DNA of 64,000 nucleotides from SZUA-309 sp965215995 (lineage in GTDB: Bacteria > Pseudomonadota > Gammaproteobacteria > Pseudomonadales > Azotimanducaceae), in assembly GCA_965215995.1 (NCBI GenBank), contig OZ244128.1, positions 3,100,001 to 3,164,000 of the forward strand. Reading direction: 5' to 3'. Positions 7,421 through 16,352 of the stretch are shown piece by piece (positions within the stretch are counted from its first letter, which is position 1; the number at the start of each line of letters is the position of its first letter). Below the pieces are notes generated by a model, which was not told the origin of the DNA, ran no database searches, and saw nothing but the letters and a program-made list of their open reading frames with translations. The position numbers and the translations under genes were made by a program.

Positions 7421-9190
7421 ATGCCTCGTTTTTCCTTGCTCTCCCTGATGGTCTGCTCGTTCTTGGCAGCGGCTTGCAGCGAAAACCCTTCTGAGACGAC
7501 GGCGGTTACAGCGGTGGCGGGATCGGAAAGCAGGCCGCCCAACGTGCTGATACTGATTGCCGACGACATGGGTTATTCGGATATCAGTGCGTTCGGCAGC
7601 GAGATACAGACACCAAACATCGACCGCCTGGCGGAAGGCGGTGTCAGCTTCACCAATTTCCATGCCGGTGCGACCTGTTCGCCGACCCGAACCATGCTCA
7701 TTTCCGGCGTCGACAACCACAGGGCCGGTCTCGGCAACATGCACGAGATCATGGCGGACAATCAGTTCGATCAACCCGGTTACGAAGGGCATCTGAACAA
7801 CGATGTGGTGAGCATCGCGACGGTGCTTGCGGACAACGGCTACGACACCTACATGGCAGGCAAGTGGCACCTGGGTGGCACGCCCGAGTCCATCCCGCAC
7901 GCTCGAGGTTTCAAGCGGTCGTTCGCCCTGATCGAGAGTGGTGCGGACAACTGGGTGGAGCAGCCGTATGCACCGATGTATGACCGGGTGCACTACTACG
8001 AGGACGATGCCCTGGTGAGCCTGCCGACGGAGAACTACTACTCCTCGGACTTCTATACCGACAAGGTGATCGAGTACATCGAAGCGGATCAGGACGATGG
8101 AAGACCTTTCCTGGTCTGGTTGGGTTATCAGGCCGTGCACTACCCGCATCAGGCGCCTAAATCCTTCATCGACAAGTACGACGGTGTTTACGATCAAGGG
8201 TGGAGCGCAATCCGTCAGCAGCGGTTTGCCCGCCAGCGGGCACTCGGCCTGATACCGGAGTCTGCCAAGCTCGATCAAACACTCGACAAAACCAGCGTGG
8301 CCGACTGGCTGGTGCCGGACTGGGATTCGCTATCGGAGGAGGAGAAGCGGTTCAATGCGCGCCGAATGCAGACCTATGCCGGCATGCTGGACAACATGGA
8401 CGAAAACATTGGCCGCCTGCTCGGATACCTCGAGGAGATCGGTGAGCTCGACAACACACTGATCATCTTCCTGGCGGACAACGGACCGGACCCGAACCAG
8501 CTGTCGCTGAATCCAGCCTACCGGGAGTGGTATGAGGAGAATTACTCCTTTACTTACCTGGAAGACTACCAGGGTGACTATTCGACGATGGGGCAGAAGG
8601 GCTCCTATGCGGACTACGGGCCTGGGTGGGCGAATGCCGCCGCAACCCCGACCAGCTATTTCAAGACCTTCTCTACCGAGGGTGGGTTGCGTGTGCCGCT
8701 GATCGTGCAGCTACCGAGGGCGTTCCCCGGCGGCAGACGGGTTGATGCATTCATCCACGTGAAAGACGTCTTTCCTACCGTGCTCGAGACGGTGGGGATC
8801 GATCTGCCGGGGGATGAGTACGATGGTCGCGCCGTGTTCGCTCCCTCCGGCACGAGCGCCTACTCCGTACTCAATGGATCTTCGGAACGAGTCCATGGAC
8901 CCGGCAGCACGGTGGGGTACGAACTGGCGGGCAGCAGCGCCATCTTCCGAGGCAACTACAAGCTCTCCAAGAATCCACCGCCCAAGGGTACCGGCGATTG
9001 GGAGCTCTATGACATTTCCATCGATCCGGGTGAGGTCGACGATCTTGCCGGCGAGCAACCCGAGCTCGTTGCTGAGCTGGTGGCCGAGTACGCGGCCTAC
9101 GAACGTGATAACGGGGTCATTCCCGTGCCCGAGGGCTACAACCCGATCACCCAGCTGATCAAGAATTCGCAGAGCGACCGTTCGTTCTGA
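7421..9190 (+). CDS. Arylsulfatase-family sulfatase, exported, probable lipoprotein
   Basis: 589 residues. The N-terminal hydrophobic segment ends in AAAC (Cys19), a near lipobox, so it is probably a lipoprotein, or at least secreted. The alkaline-phosphatase-fold sulfatase domain begins with PNVLILIADDMG (Asp48/Asp49 are Ca2+ ligands). It carries the modification motif CSPTR at 86-90, whose Cys86 would be converted to formylglycine. The surrounding segment resembles Pseudomonas AtsA. Later blocks include GKWHLG and FLADNGPDP. No formylglycine-generating enzyme is in the window, so maturation depends on a gene elsewhere. The family hydrolyses sulfate esters for sulfur or carbon scavenging; the substrate is unknown. 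The ATG at 7421 gives the export signal directly. Confidence 0.93.
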   Translation: MPRFSLLSLMVCSFLAAACSENPSETTAVTAVAGSESRPPNVLILIADDMGYSDISAFGSEIQTPNIDRLAEGGVSFTNFHAGATCSPTRTMLISGVDNHRAGLGNMHEIMADNQFDQPGYEGHLNNDVVSIATVLADNGYDTYMAGKWHLGGTPESIPHARGFKRSFALIESGADNWVEQPYAPMYDRVHYYEDDALVSLPTENYYSSDFYTDKVIEYIEADQDDGRPFLVWLGYQAVHYPHQAPKSFIDKYDGVYDQGWSAIRQQRFARQRALGLIPESAKLDQTLDKTSVADWLVPDWDSLSEEEKRFNARRMQTYAGMLDNMDENIGRLLGYLEEIGELDNTLIIFLADNGPDPNQLSLNPAYREWYEENYSFTYLEDYQGDYSTMGQKGSYADYGPGWANAAATPTSYFKTFSTEGGLRVPLIVQLPRAFPGGRRVDAFIHVKDVFPTVLETVGIDLPGDEYDGRAVFAPSGTSAYSVLNGSSERVHGPGSTVGYELAGSSAIFRGNYKLSKNPPPKGTGDWELYDISIDPGEVDDLAGEQPELVAELVAEYAAYERDNGVIPVPEGYNPITQLIKNSQSDRSF

Positions 9191-9227
9191 GGCTGTGCCA
9201 AAACCGCGAAGGGGCCTACAACGCCTC

Positions 9228-11057
9228 TTAGCCAGAACCCCCGTAGCAGGCCACCACGGCCATCTCACCCTCACGCTTGATTGCCTGGTACTTGTCCCGG
9301 AACAGCTCGTCGATCTTCTTCGCGTGAGCCGGGGCGTTCGCGCGGCGATAGCGGTCATACTGACGCGGACCGCCGTTGTAAGCGGCGTAGGTGGCTCTGG
9401 CGAGATCGTCTACAGAGCCCGTAACCCGATGCTCGTCCTTCTCGATCGCGTAGTTCACCAGGTGATGCTGCAGGATGTCTGCGCCGGCACGGGCATTGTA
9501 GACAATGTCCCATCTCAGGCCCTGCAGGTCGTAGAACCCCCGCCAGACCTTCGGATTGATCTGCATCATGCCGACGTCGCCAGTGCCGGACTGTACTGGA
9601 ACACGCATGTCGTCACGGGCGACGAACTGTCGCCAGCAGCTTTCCTGCCACGCTGCCGCGTAAACGAGGCGGCGATAAACAGGATGGAAGTCTGCGTCGA
9701 GCGGATTGGCTCGCAGCTGTTCCTGAATCACATAGCTCAAAACCTCCCGGACCATGGGCAGGTACTCATCCATATCACCAGTTCCGGGAACCCAGTTGTT
9801 CAAGCGTTTGGTCCGATCCGGGTTCAGGCTGCTGGTGGCCACCGCTTGGGGAATCAGCCAATCCAACCAGGAAGACTCCACCTCGTAGCGCGGGCCAGGG
9901 ACCGGCGCGCCGAAGCCGAAAGCCCGACGAAGTGCAGGATCCACTCCTTCCCCGTGGTCCAGAGGGTCGGTGGGGTCATCGGGTAGCAGTATGCGGGCGA
10001 GTCGCCGCAGGCCATCGCTGGAGATCTCGATACCCGCGGCCGGCCCCAGGTCTTCCACGGCATTCAGCGCATCGCCCGCGCCAATAAAGGTAAGGTAGCG
10101 AAGGCTAGCGGTTTGGTCGGCTTCGGCGGCGAGCCGCAGCAGAGGTGTCAGGCCCTCCCAGGCACTGACGAACAGCGCGCCTGCCGGGTCGGTGCTCTGC
10201 CGCTCCCGGCTGGCCAGGATGTCGATCAGGTCGTGACGAAGTTCGACCAGCACATCCAGCAGCGCTGACGGATCGTCGCCAACGTCGCTGGCAATCGACT
10301 TGATCGTGTAGGTGAAGAATGCGTCCACCTCGTCGAGCCGGTTGGAGAGCCGAGCAAGCTCGCGGTCGGTGAGTGCTGCCTCCTGCTGGCGGGATGGTGC
10401 GGCCGCCGCAGCCACCTCGATGCCGAGCGTCACCAATACCGCGTCTTCCCGGGCAGCTGCGCTGTCGATCCGCACGCCGTTGAGCACCGAGCGGGCGCTA
10501 CCGGTTGCATCCGTCCCGATCATAGAGACCAGCAACTGCTCGAGCTCCGAGACTGGCCGGACGACGCTGATCCGCGTTTCCTTCAACCGGCTCGGCAGAT
10601 AACCATCGAGCCACTGGCCAATGGTGGTGGATACGGAGTCGGGGCTGCCATCAGGTTTGAAGGCCCGCCAGCCGACGGTACGCAAAATGACGGTCCTGCC
10701 ATCAGCCGCCACAGTAGGAAGCTGGTCGAACTCCAACTGACCGTACCAGTTAGTCAGCACGAGACAGCGGCCTGCAACCTTGTGGCCCAGCCTCGCTTCT
10801 GCGTGCGCGCGGACCCTGACGTGCTTGCCACCGGGGCCGAGCGATGGCTGCCGGAGCACCAGATACTGGCAGCCGGAGCCATCATCGCCAATGCGGGCGC
10901 TGTCGCCGGGTCCGGTGAACGCCTGTTCGCGAAGCACGGATTCCAGAAATGGCAGTGGCAGCGATAGCGGGACCTGGACATGCGCCGCTGCCACCAGTGC
11001 TGGCAGCAGAGAGAGCACGATTGTGAGGATGACCTGGGCGCTTGCTACGAACCTCAT
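9228..11057 (-). CDS. Lytic transglycosylase (SLT domain) with large N-terminal region
   Basis: 609 residues with a signal peptide (about 1-25, ending VAAAHV). The last 140 residues are an SLT lysozyme-like domain: catalytic Glu472 in AWQESCWRQF, the GDVGMMQINP block at 493-502 and AYNGGP at 559-564. Such enzymes cleave the MurNAc-GlcNAc bond in peptidoglycan with 1,6-anhydro formation. The preceding roughly 440 residues match no domain I recognise; the first 200 look beta-rich and the rest helical. It lies 47 bases after tatC on the same strand, so may be read through from tatABC. The ATG at 11057 gives a good signal peptide. Confidence 0.85.
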   Translation of the reverse strand: MRFVASAQVILTIVLSLLPALVAAAHVQVPLSLPLPFLESVLREQAFTGPGDSARIGDDGSGCQYLVLRQPSLGPGGKHVRVRAHAEARLGHKVAGRCLVLTNWYGQLEFDQLPTVAADGRTVILRTVGWRAFKPDGSPDSVSTTIGQWLDGYLPSRLKETRISVVRPVSELEQLLVSMIGTDATGSARSVLNGVRIDSAAAREDAVLVTLGIEVAAAAAPSRQQEAALTDRELARLSNRLDEVDAFFTYTIKSIASDVGDDPSALLDVLVELRHDLIDILASRERQSTDPAGALFVSAWEGLTPLLRLAAEADQTASLRYLTFIGAGDALNAVEDLGPAAGIEISSDGLRRLARILLPDDPTDPLDHGEGVDPALRRAFGFGAPVPGPRYEVESSWLDWLIPQAVATSSLNPDRTKRLNNWVPGTGDMDEYLPMVREVLSYVIQEQLRANPLDADFHPVYRRLVYAAAWQESCWRQFVARDDMRVPVQSGTGDVGMMQINPKVWRGFYDLQGLRWDIVYNARAGADILQHHLVNYAIEKDEHRVTGSVDDLARATYAAYNGGPRQYDRYRRANAPAHAKKIDELFRDKYQAIKREGEMAVVACYGGSG

Positions 11058-11104
11058 TCCACGACCAGGCCTCGTCCAGTTCCAGGCAATAGCGTCGTCT
11101 CCGG

Positions 11105-11902
11105 CTACATCACCTCTTCGCGATTTTTCTCCACCAGCTTGCCGAGCACAATGCCGATCTCGAACAGAAACCAGGCCGGGATTGCCAGGAGCAGCTGGGA
11201 AACCACGTCCGGAGGGGTGAGCAGCATGCCGATCACGAAACAGCCCAGGATGATGTAGGGGCGCTTGTTGGCAAGGTTCTTCGTGCTGGTAAGTCCGGTC
11301 ATGATCAGGAGCAGGGTGGCCACCGGAATTTCGAAAGCGATCCCGAAGGCGAAAAACATCTTGGTGACGAAGTTCAGGTAAGAACCGATGTCGGTGGCCA
11401 TCTGCACGCCGGGCAGCTCGAGGCTGGTGAGAAAGTTGAACACCAGCGGGAAGACAGCGTAGTAGGCGAAGGCCGTGCCCAGATAGAACAGCAGCACGCT
11501 GGAGACGAGCAGGGGCAGCGCGAACTTCTTCTCGTGCAGATAGAGCCCGGGCGAGACGAATGCCCAGATCTGATAAAGCAGAAAAGGCATGCCGACAAAG
11601 ATCGCCAGCAGCACGGCGAGCTTCAATGGGGTGAGAAAGGGAGAGGCGACCTCCGTGGCGATCATGGTCGCGCCATCGGGCAGGTATGCCATCAGCGGTG
11701 CGGAGATGAAGCCATAGAGCTCACTGGCGAACACAAACAGCGGGATGAACAGCAAACCGACAACGACCAGACCGCGGATGATCCGGGCTCTCAGCTCGAT
11801 GATGTGATCGAGGAACGGCTGCTCCGAGCTATCCACGTTGGCATCGTGCTCGGCCGCTTTGTCCAGCTTCTCCGTGGGGGACTCTGTTTTCGACTCAGCC
11901 AT
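11105..11902 (-). CDS. tatC: Sec-independent translocase TatC
   Basis: 265 residues, the six-helix receptor of the twin-arginine translocase that recognises the RR signal of folded proteins. Seen: the N-terminal FLDHIIELRARI segment, whose Glu is part of the signal-binding site, then LTPLKLA, the YQIWAFVSPGLY loop, FAFGIAFEIPV and TPPDVVSQ, all TatC hallmarks. A hydrophilic N-terminal extension of about 28 residues (rich in Glu, Ser, Asp) precedes the first conserved block. It starts 5 bases after tatB in the tatABC operon. Confidence 0.97.
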   Translation of the reverse strand: MAESKTESPTEKLDKAAEHDANVDSSEQPFLDHIIELRARIIRGLVVVGLLFIPLFVFASELYGFISAPLMAYLPDGATMIATEVASPFLTPLKLAVLLAIFVGMPFLLYQIWAFVSPGLYLHEKKFALPLLVSSVLLFYLGTAFAYYAVFPLVFNFLTSLELPGVQMATDIGSYLNFVTKMFFAFGIAFEIPVATLLLIMTGLTSTKNLANKRPYIILGCFVIGMLLTPPDVVSQLLLAIPAWFLFEIGIVLGKLVEKNREEVM

Positions 11903-11907
11903 TGGGA

Positions 11908-12495
11908 TCAGCGGCTTGTGACGCGCTGGGCTGAGGTGGCATCCGGCTCTGCCCCGGCGTCGCTGTGATCACGATCGTCTTCAGTGTCTGCAGTCTCTTC
12001 TGCGGCGGCATCACTATGATCCCGATCATCGACAGGTGTGCTTTCCATACCCGCGGTGTTCGGCGGCACACCTCCGTCCTGGGCAGCGATCAGATCGGAG
12101 ATCTCGCCATCCACGTCGGGATCCATGCCTGGCAGTTCCGTTTGTCTTGCGGCTGATTCCGGACCACCGGCAGTCGCACTGCTGGTCTCGCCTGTGGTGG
12201 GATCGGCGGCCTTGATGCCTTCGTTCAGGCTGCTCTTTGCCACATCGGCGGTATTCTTCACCTCTGCCTCGATGCGCTTCATCTCCTCCATGATGGCTTC
12301 GTTGTGGAGTTGGCGCTTCACCTCGTCCATGCCGATCTCTTTCTCGATCTCGGTCTTCACCGCAATGAAGGAGCGGCGCATCCTGCCGAGCCAGAGGCCC
12401 ATCGTGCGCAAAGTTTCAGGCAGCCGTTCCGGACCGATGACCAAAAGGCCAACGATGGCGATCAGAATCAGCTCGTAGAAACTGATTTCAGGCAT
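11908..12495 (-). CDS. tatB: Sec-independent translocase TatB
   Basis: 195 residues: one N-terminal membrane helix starting FYELILIAIVGLLVIGPERLP (the invariant Glu near the start and GPERLP hinge are seen), then a long amphipathic helix and an acidic, low-complexity tail. The tail contains two copies of DDRDHSDA about 17 residues apart, an internal duplication. TatB forms the receptor complex with TatC. The start overlaps the tatA stop by 8 bases. TatB tails vary in length, so the tail is probably dispensable. Confidence 0.95.
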   Translation of the reverse strand: MPEISFYELILIAIVGLLVIGPERLPETLRTMGLWLGRMRRSFIAVKTEIEKEIGMDEVKRQLHNEAIMEEMKRIEAEVKNTADVAKSSLNEGIKAADPTTGETSSATAGGPESAARQTELPGMDPDVDGEISDLIAAQDGGVPPNTAGMESTPVDDRDHSDAAAEETADTEDDRDHSDAGAEPDATSAQRVTSR

Positions 12496-12736
12496 TGCTG
12501 TTTTGCTTGGCTTCCGTCGTGGTCGACTCGCTCGAGTTGACCTGGCCTTCGATCACTTTTTCTTCGACGGCGTCTGCTGCCTTTTCCTTGTTCTCGTCAT
12601 CGCTCACGGCGGTGCGGAAGCCTTTGATGGCGGAGCCCAGGTCGGAGCCCAGGCTCTTCAGCCGCTTGGGACCGAAGATCAGCAGCACGATGGCCAGGAT
12701 GACCAGCAGCTCTGTGAGACCAAATCCTGAAAACAT
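12488..12736 (-). CDS. tatA: Sec-independent translocase TatA
   Basis: 82 residues: a short N-terminal membrane helix (GFGLTELLVILAIVLLIF), the FGPKRLKSLG hinge and an amphipathic helix (LGSDLGSAIKGF), then a charged tail. TatA oligomerises to form the export pore. I start at the ATG at 12736 rather than the in-frame upstream one because the membrane helix then sits at the extreme N-terminus as in the family. It is the first gene of tatABC, 104 bases after hisE. Confidence 0.95.
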   Translation of the reverse strand: MFSGFGLTELLVILAIVLLIFGPKRLKSLGSDLGSAIKGFRTAVSDDENKEKAADAVEEKVIEGQVNSSESTTTEAKQNSNA

Positions 12737-12840
12737 GGGTCTTCTCCAAATTGTTGGGGCCATTATAGGCCCTTAAGAATCATCCGGGTTGGGCAGTCAA
12801 TCCCGTTTCGCGGGCTAATTCCCAGGGAGCCAATGTCGAA

Positions 12841-13164
12841 TCACCGCCGGGCGGCCTTCTCGTCGTGCCCGGAGGTGCCGAACCGCTTCTCGAGCTCAGC
12901 CAGAACGTCCTCGTGCGTGAGGCCCAGCGCCTGCAGCATCACCATGCTGTGAAACCACAGGTCTGCAACTTCTTTGACCACTTCGTCGGTGTTTTCTCCT
13001 CCGGAAGCATCTTTGGCCGCGATGATCACTTCCGTGGCTTCCTCCCCCACCTTTTCCAGGATGCTGTTCAGACCCTTGGCGTAGAGGCTCGCGACGTAGG
13101 ACGATTCCGGATCGGCGCCGTGCCGTTCGGCCAGGGTGCTGTTCAGCTCATCGAGTACGTTCAT
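12841..13164 (-). CDS. hisE: Phosphoribosyl-ATP pyrophosphatase
   Basis: 107 residues, the second enzyme of histidine synthesis, hydrolysing PR-ATP to PR-AMP and diphosphate. The MazG-like fold is recognisable from KVGEEATEVIIAAK and EVADLWFHSMVML, whose acidic residues bind Mg2+. It lies between ubiB and tatA, as in Pseudomonas, but the PR-AMP cyclohydrolase gene hisI, expected between ubiB and hisE, is absent; only 34 bases separate ubiB and hisE. Confidence 0.95.
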   Translation of the reverse strand: MNVLDELNSTLAERHGADPESSYVASLYAKGLNSILEKVGEEATEVIIAAKDASGGENTDEVVKEVADLWFHSMVMLQALGLTHEDVLAELEKRFGTSGHDEKAARR

Positions 13165-13198
13165 GTCTAATCGCCGTCTTCCCAGGGTGGCCGTTGCA

Positions 13199-14872
13199 TC
13201 AGGCTCGCAGCAGAAGCAGAGAGCCCAGGAGCGCGCTCACGACCCCGGCGGTGGCGGACAATCCCGCGCCCGCCAGGGCATCGGAGAGCGGATTGAACAA
13301 CAGAGCCGCAGCAACTACCAGCAGGGACGAGCCGGAAACGCGTTTCAGCATCCGTCCGCGCTCGCTTCTCGCGACCTTGTCTTCCAGGCGTTTCAGTTCC
13401 CGGGTCTGAACTTTGAGGTTCCGTTCCAGGGACTTGAGTCGGCTCTCGGCGGTGAGGATCGCGGTCGGTAGCTCAGGCAGGCGCTCCAGCAGCTCGCCGG
13501 CGTGGGTGGCCACCTCTCTGAGCGCGGCAGCCGGTCCCACGTGTTCGACCATCCACTCTTCCATGAAGGGTTTGGCTGTCTCCCACAGGTCCAGCTCAGG
13601 GTAGAGCTCCCGGCCGAGGCCTTCGATGTACAGGAGTGTCTTCTGCAGTAGAACGAGTTGCGGTTGCACCTCCATGTTGAACTCACGGGCGGCCTGAAAG
13701 AGCTGAAGCAGAAAGTGGCCGAAGGAGATCTCGTTCAAAGGCTTGGCGAAGATGGGCTCGCAGACTTCCTGGATCACGCGCTCGAACGCGTCCGGGTCAG
13801 TCCCTTCGGGAATCCAGCCGGACTCCAGGTGCAGACGCGCCACCTGCCCGTAGTCCCGGTTGAAGAAGGCGAGCAGATTCTTTGCCAGGTAATCCTGATC
13901 CTCCCGGGAGAGCTTGCCGATGATGGCGCAATCGATGGCGATGTAGGAAGGATCGGCGGGATCTTCCACGTTCACGAATATGTTGCCCGGGTGCATGTCT
14001 GCGTGAAAGAAGTTGTGCTCGAACACCTGAGTGAAGAACGTCTCCACCCCGCGCTCGGCGAGCCTCTTCATATCCGTGCCGCGTGCCTGGAGGGTTTCCA
14101 GATCGGCGATAGGCACGCCGTAGATTCGCTCGAGCACCAGCACGTTTTTGCGCGAGAGCGGGTGGTGCACGCGGGGCACATAGAGCAGCTCCGAGCCGGC
14201 GAAGTTCTCCCGAAGTCGTTCGGTATTTGCGGCTTCCTTGCGCATGTCCAGCTCATCGAAAATGGTCGTCTCATAGTCGGCGACGATGTCCGGCAGGTGC
14301 AGGGGGGCGACGATGTCCACGTTCTCATCGAGCCAGCGGGCGGCGCCGTTCAGCAGCTGCATGTCGGCTGCGATCACGGTGTCGATGTCCGGCCGGACAA
14401 CCTTCACCACCACCGTCTCGCCGCTGGTCAGCGTTGCCGGGTGCACCTGGGCGACGGAAGCCGACGCCATGGGGTCATCCTCGAAGTGAGAGAACACTGA
14501 ATCGAAATCTGCAGCCAAGGCTTCCGCCACCAGCACCCTGGCCTGATCGCCGGGAAACGGCGGGACCGCGTCCTGCAGTTCGGCCAGCTCGTCGGCGATA
14601 TCGAGCGGAATCAGATCTCGGCGGGTAGACAGCAGCTGGCCGAACTTGATGAACACGGGGCCGAGCTCGGACAGCGCCAGCTTCAACCGTTCTCCCCGGG
14701 AACGCTCGCCCACTGGGATCAGGTTCAGGGGCGAGATGCGGAACAGCCAACGCAGCCGATCGGGTGCGTAAGGGGCGATCAGGGTATCGAGGCGATAGCG
14801 GCTGATCGTGCGCAGGATTGTCAGCGAGCGCAGACTACGGCCGCTGGCCGGTTCAGGTGTTGACCTGCTCAT
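13199..14872 (-). CDS. ubiB: Ubiquinone biosynthesis kinase-like protein UbiB
   Basis: 557 residues, an atypical (ABC1/ADCK) kinase-fold ATPase required for ubiquinone hydroxylation steps. The KxGQ motif is at residues 76-79 (IKFGQLLSTR), followed by the Ala-rich loop ASASVAQVHPA, HADMHPGNIF and the DFG-equivalent, which here reads DCAIIG (Ala where many UbiB proteins have Gly). Two hydrophobic C-terminal segments anchor it in the inner membrane. The start overlaps the ubiJ stop by 4 bases (ATGA), so ubiE-ubiJ-ubiB is translationally coupled. Confidence 0.96.
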   Translation of the reverse strand: MSRSTPEPASGRSLRSLTILRTISRYRLDTLIAPYAPDRLRWLFRISPLNLIPVGERSRGERLKLALSELGPVFIKFGQLLSTRRDLIPLDIADELAELQDAVPPFPGDQARVLVAEALAADFDSVFSHFEDDPMASASVAQVHPATLTSGETVVVKVVRPDIDTVIAADMQLLNGAARWLDENVDIVAPLHLPDIVADYETTIFDELDMRKEAANTERLRENFAGSELLYVPRVHHPLSRKNVLVLERIYGVPIADLETLQARGTDMKRLAERGVETFFTQVFEHNFFHADMHPGNIFVNVEDPADPSYIAIDCAIIGKLSREDQDYLAKNLLAFFNRDYGQVARLHLESGWIPEGTDPDAFERVIQEVCEPIFAKPLNEISFGHFLLQLFQAAREFNMEVQPQLVLLQKTLLYIEGLGRELYPELDLWETAKPFMEEWMVEHVGPAAALREVATHAGELLERLPELPTAILTAESRLKSLERNLKVQTRELKRLEDKVARSERGRMLKRVSGSSLLVVAAALLFNPLSDALAGAGLSATAGVVSALLGSLLLLRA

Positions 14873-15528
14873 TGCGCATCCGCGGGTGAGGTTCCACGTT
14901 CTTCAGCGAGCCGGACTCGAGCATCGAGACGATCGACGCGCAGGCGAAGATCGTCCAGCCGGTCCATCAACGACTCGTTCGCCTGATTCGTGACCCAGGT
15001 GCTCTCGGCTTCCTGCCTGGCACCCGTTGCCAGGCTTTCGGCGGCAGAGCGGAGCAGGGCAAGACCGGCTTCGGCTGCGCCAATCAGGTTGTCTGCTGCC
15101 TCCCGGCCGACCACTTTCGCCAGCGGCTCGGCGAAGTCCGGCTGCAGATCTCTGAACAGGGCGGCAACGGCCTGCAGCGCGGCTTCGTCCCCGTCGATCC
15201 CCACCCGGGATGTGCTCGGCGCGGCCTGGCTGAAAAAGGTGCCGGCGATGTCCGCCAGCGTGCCTCTGACGACCGCGTGCGCTTCCTCGCTGCTGCCGGC
15301 TTCCAGCGTCAGTCTGTCCGGTTGCACCACAAGCAGCATGGTGTGCGGGGCTGCCTCTGGGCCGGGAAAGCCGGGTGCAGAAGGTGGCATCACTTCGAAG
15401 CGGATTCGCGTGCCGGCCAGAGATTCCAGCCGAGGGTGGCTGGTCGGATCGAGCTTCAAGGTCTGGCTCGAAACTTCACCGATCAGGCGCGCGAACAGGT
15501 TCTCCAATGGCGAGGCAGATGTGCTCAC
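14869..15528 (-). CDS. ubiJ: Ubiquinone biosynthesis accessory factor UbiJ (SCP2 domain)
   Basis: 219 residues between ubiE and ubiB. The N-terminal half is an SCP2-like lipid-binding domain (residues about 20-120), and the C-terminal 45 residues form a predicted coiled coil (LMDRLDDLRLRVDRLDARV). UbiJ with UbiK scaffolds the soluble Ubi complex and is thought to hold the hydrophobic intermediates. Identification rests on the fold, the gene order and 4-base overlaps with both neighbours. Confidence 0.9.
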   Translation of the reverse strand: MSTSASPLENLFARLIGEVSSQTLKLDPTSHPRLESLAGTRIRFEVMPPSAPGFPGPEAAPHTMLLVVQPDRLTLEAGSSEEAHAVVRGTLADIAGTFFSQAAPSTSRVGIDGDEAALQAVAALFRDLQPDFAEPLAKVVGREAADNLIGAAEAGLALLRSAAESLATGARQEAESTWVTNQANESLMDRLDDLRLRVDRLDARVRLAEERGTSPADAQ

Positions 15529-16259
15529 GGTTTTTCGCCGCGATGAATGGCAGCCACACCGGAAAGGAAGTTGTGGTACTCCACCGACTGGTAACCGGCA
15601 TCTTCCATCATCAGCTTGAGCGCTTCCTGAGAGGGGTGCATGTCGATGGACTCCACCAGGTACCGGTAGCTGTCCGCGTCACCAACCAGCACACGACCGA
15701 TACCGGGCCAGAGCGATTGAAACGCCTTGTAGCCGGCATCGATCACCGGGTTCCGGGGTTTGGAGAACTCGAGCACGAGCAGAGCGCCGCCGGGCAGCAG
15801 AATTCGCTTCAGCTCGATCAGTGCCGTCAGCTTGTCGGTGAAGTTCCTGAGCCCGAAGCCGATGGTGATGCAGTTGAAGGTGTTGTCCGGGAATGGCATC
15901 CGCTCGCCGTTGGCCTGGCAGAAGGCCACTTGAGTAAGGCCACGGTCGAGCAGGCGATCGCGGCCGACCCGCATCATCTCGGCGTTGATGTCTGCCAGCA
16001 CCACCTGACCCTCGCTGCCGACAACGGGCGCGAACAGGGCGGCCAGATCGCCGGTGCCGCCGGCCAGGTCGAGCACCTTGTGACCACGGCGCACGCCCGA
16101 CATCTCGAGCGTCATTCGTTTGAACAGTCGATGGGTGCCGAACGACATCACATCGTTCATCAGATCGTAGTTTTCAGCCACGCTCTCGAACACCCCACGA
16201 ACCAGGCGGGTCTTCTCCTGGGGAGGCACTTTCTTGTAGCCGAAATCGACGTCGGTCAT
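15525..16259 (-). CDS. ubiE: Demethylmenaquinone/ubiquinone C-methyltransferase
   Basis: 244 residues. SAM-dependent class I methyltransferase acting on the quinone ring in ubiquinone (and menaquinone) synthesis. Motif I LAGGTGD is at residues 65-71; FNCITIGFGLRN and LLVLEFSKP follow as family blocks. The reading frame is open to 16334, but I choose the ATG at 16259 because the product then begins MTDVDFGYKKV, aligning with known UbiE N-termini. It is first in ubiE-ubiJ-ubiB and 93 bases after the DUF971 gene. Confidence 0.94.
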   Translation of the reverse strand: MTDVDFGYKKVPPQEKTRLVRGVFESVAENYDLMNDVMSFGTHRLFKRMTLEMSGVRRGHKVLDLAGGTGDLAALFAPVVGSEGQVVLADINAEMMRVGRDRLLDRGLTQVAFCQANGERMPFPDNTFNCITIGFGLRNFTDKLTALIELKRILLPGGALLVLEFSKPRNPVIDAGYKAFQSLWPGIGRVLVGDADSYRYLVESIDMHPSQEALKLMMEDAGYQSVEYHNFLSGVAAIHRGEKP

Positions 16260-16352
16260 GGCAGTTCGATGGGCGAGGCGGAGGATTAAGTTTACGCCTT
16301 TTTCCCGGCTGGGGCTGATTGGTTCGTTGCTCAAACCCAGCCTGGAAGCCCG

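Noticed and set aside
13199..14872. Gly to Ala in the UbiB DFG-equivalent (DCAIIG) as an inactivating change
   Set aside because: The Asp is intact, the rest of the protein is normal, and I am not sure the Ala is rare in this family.
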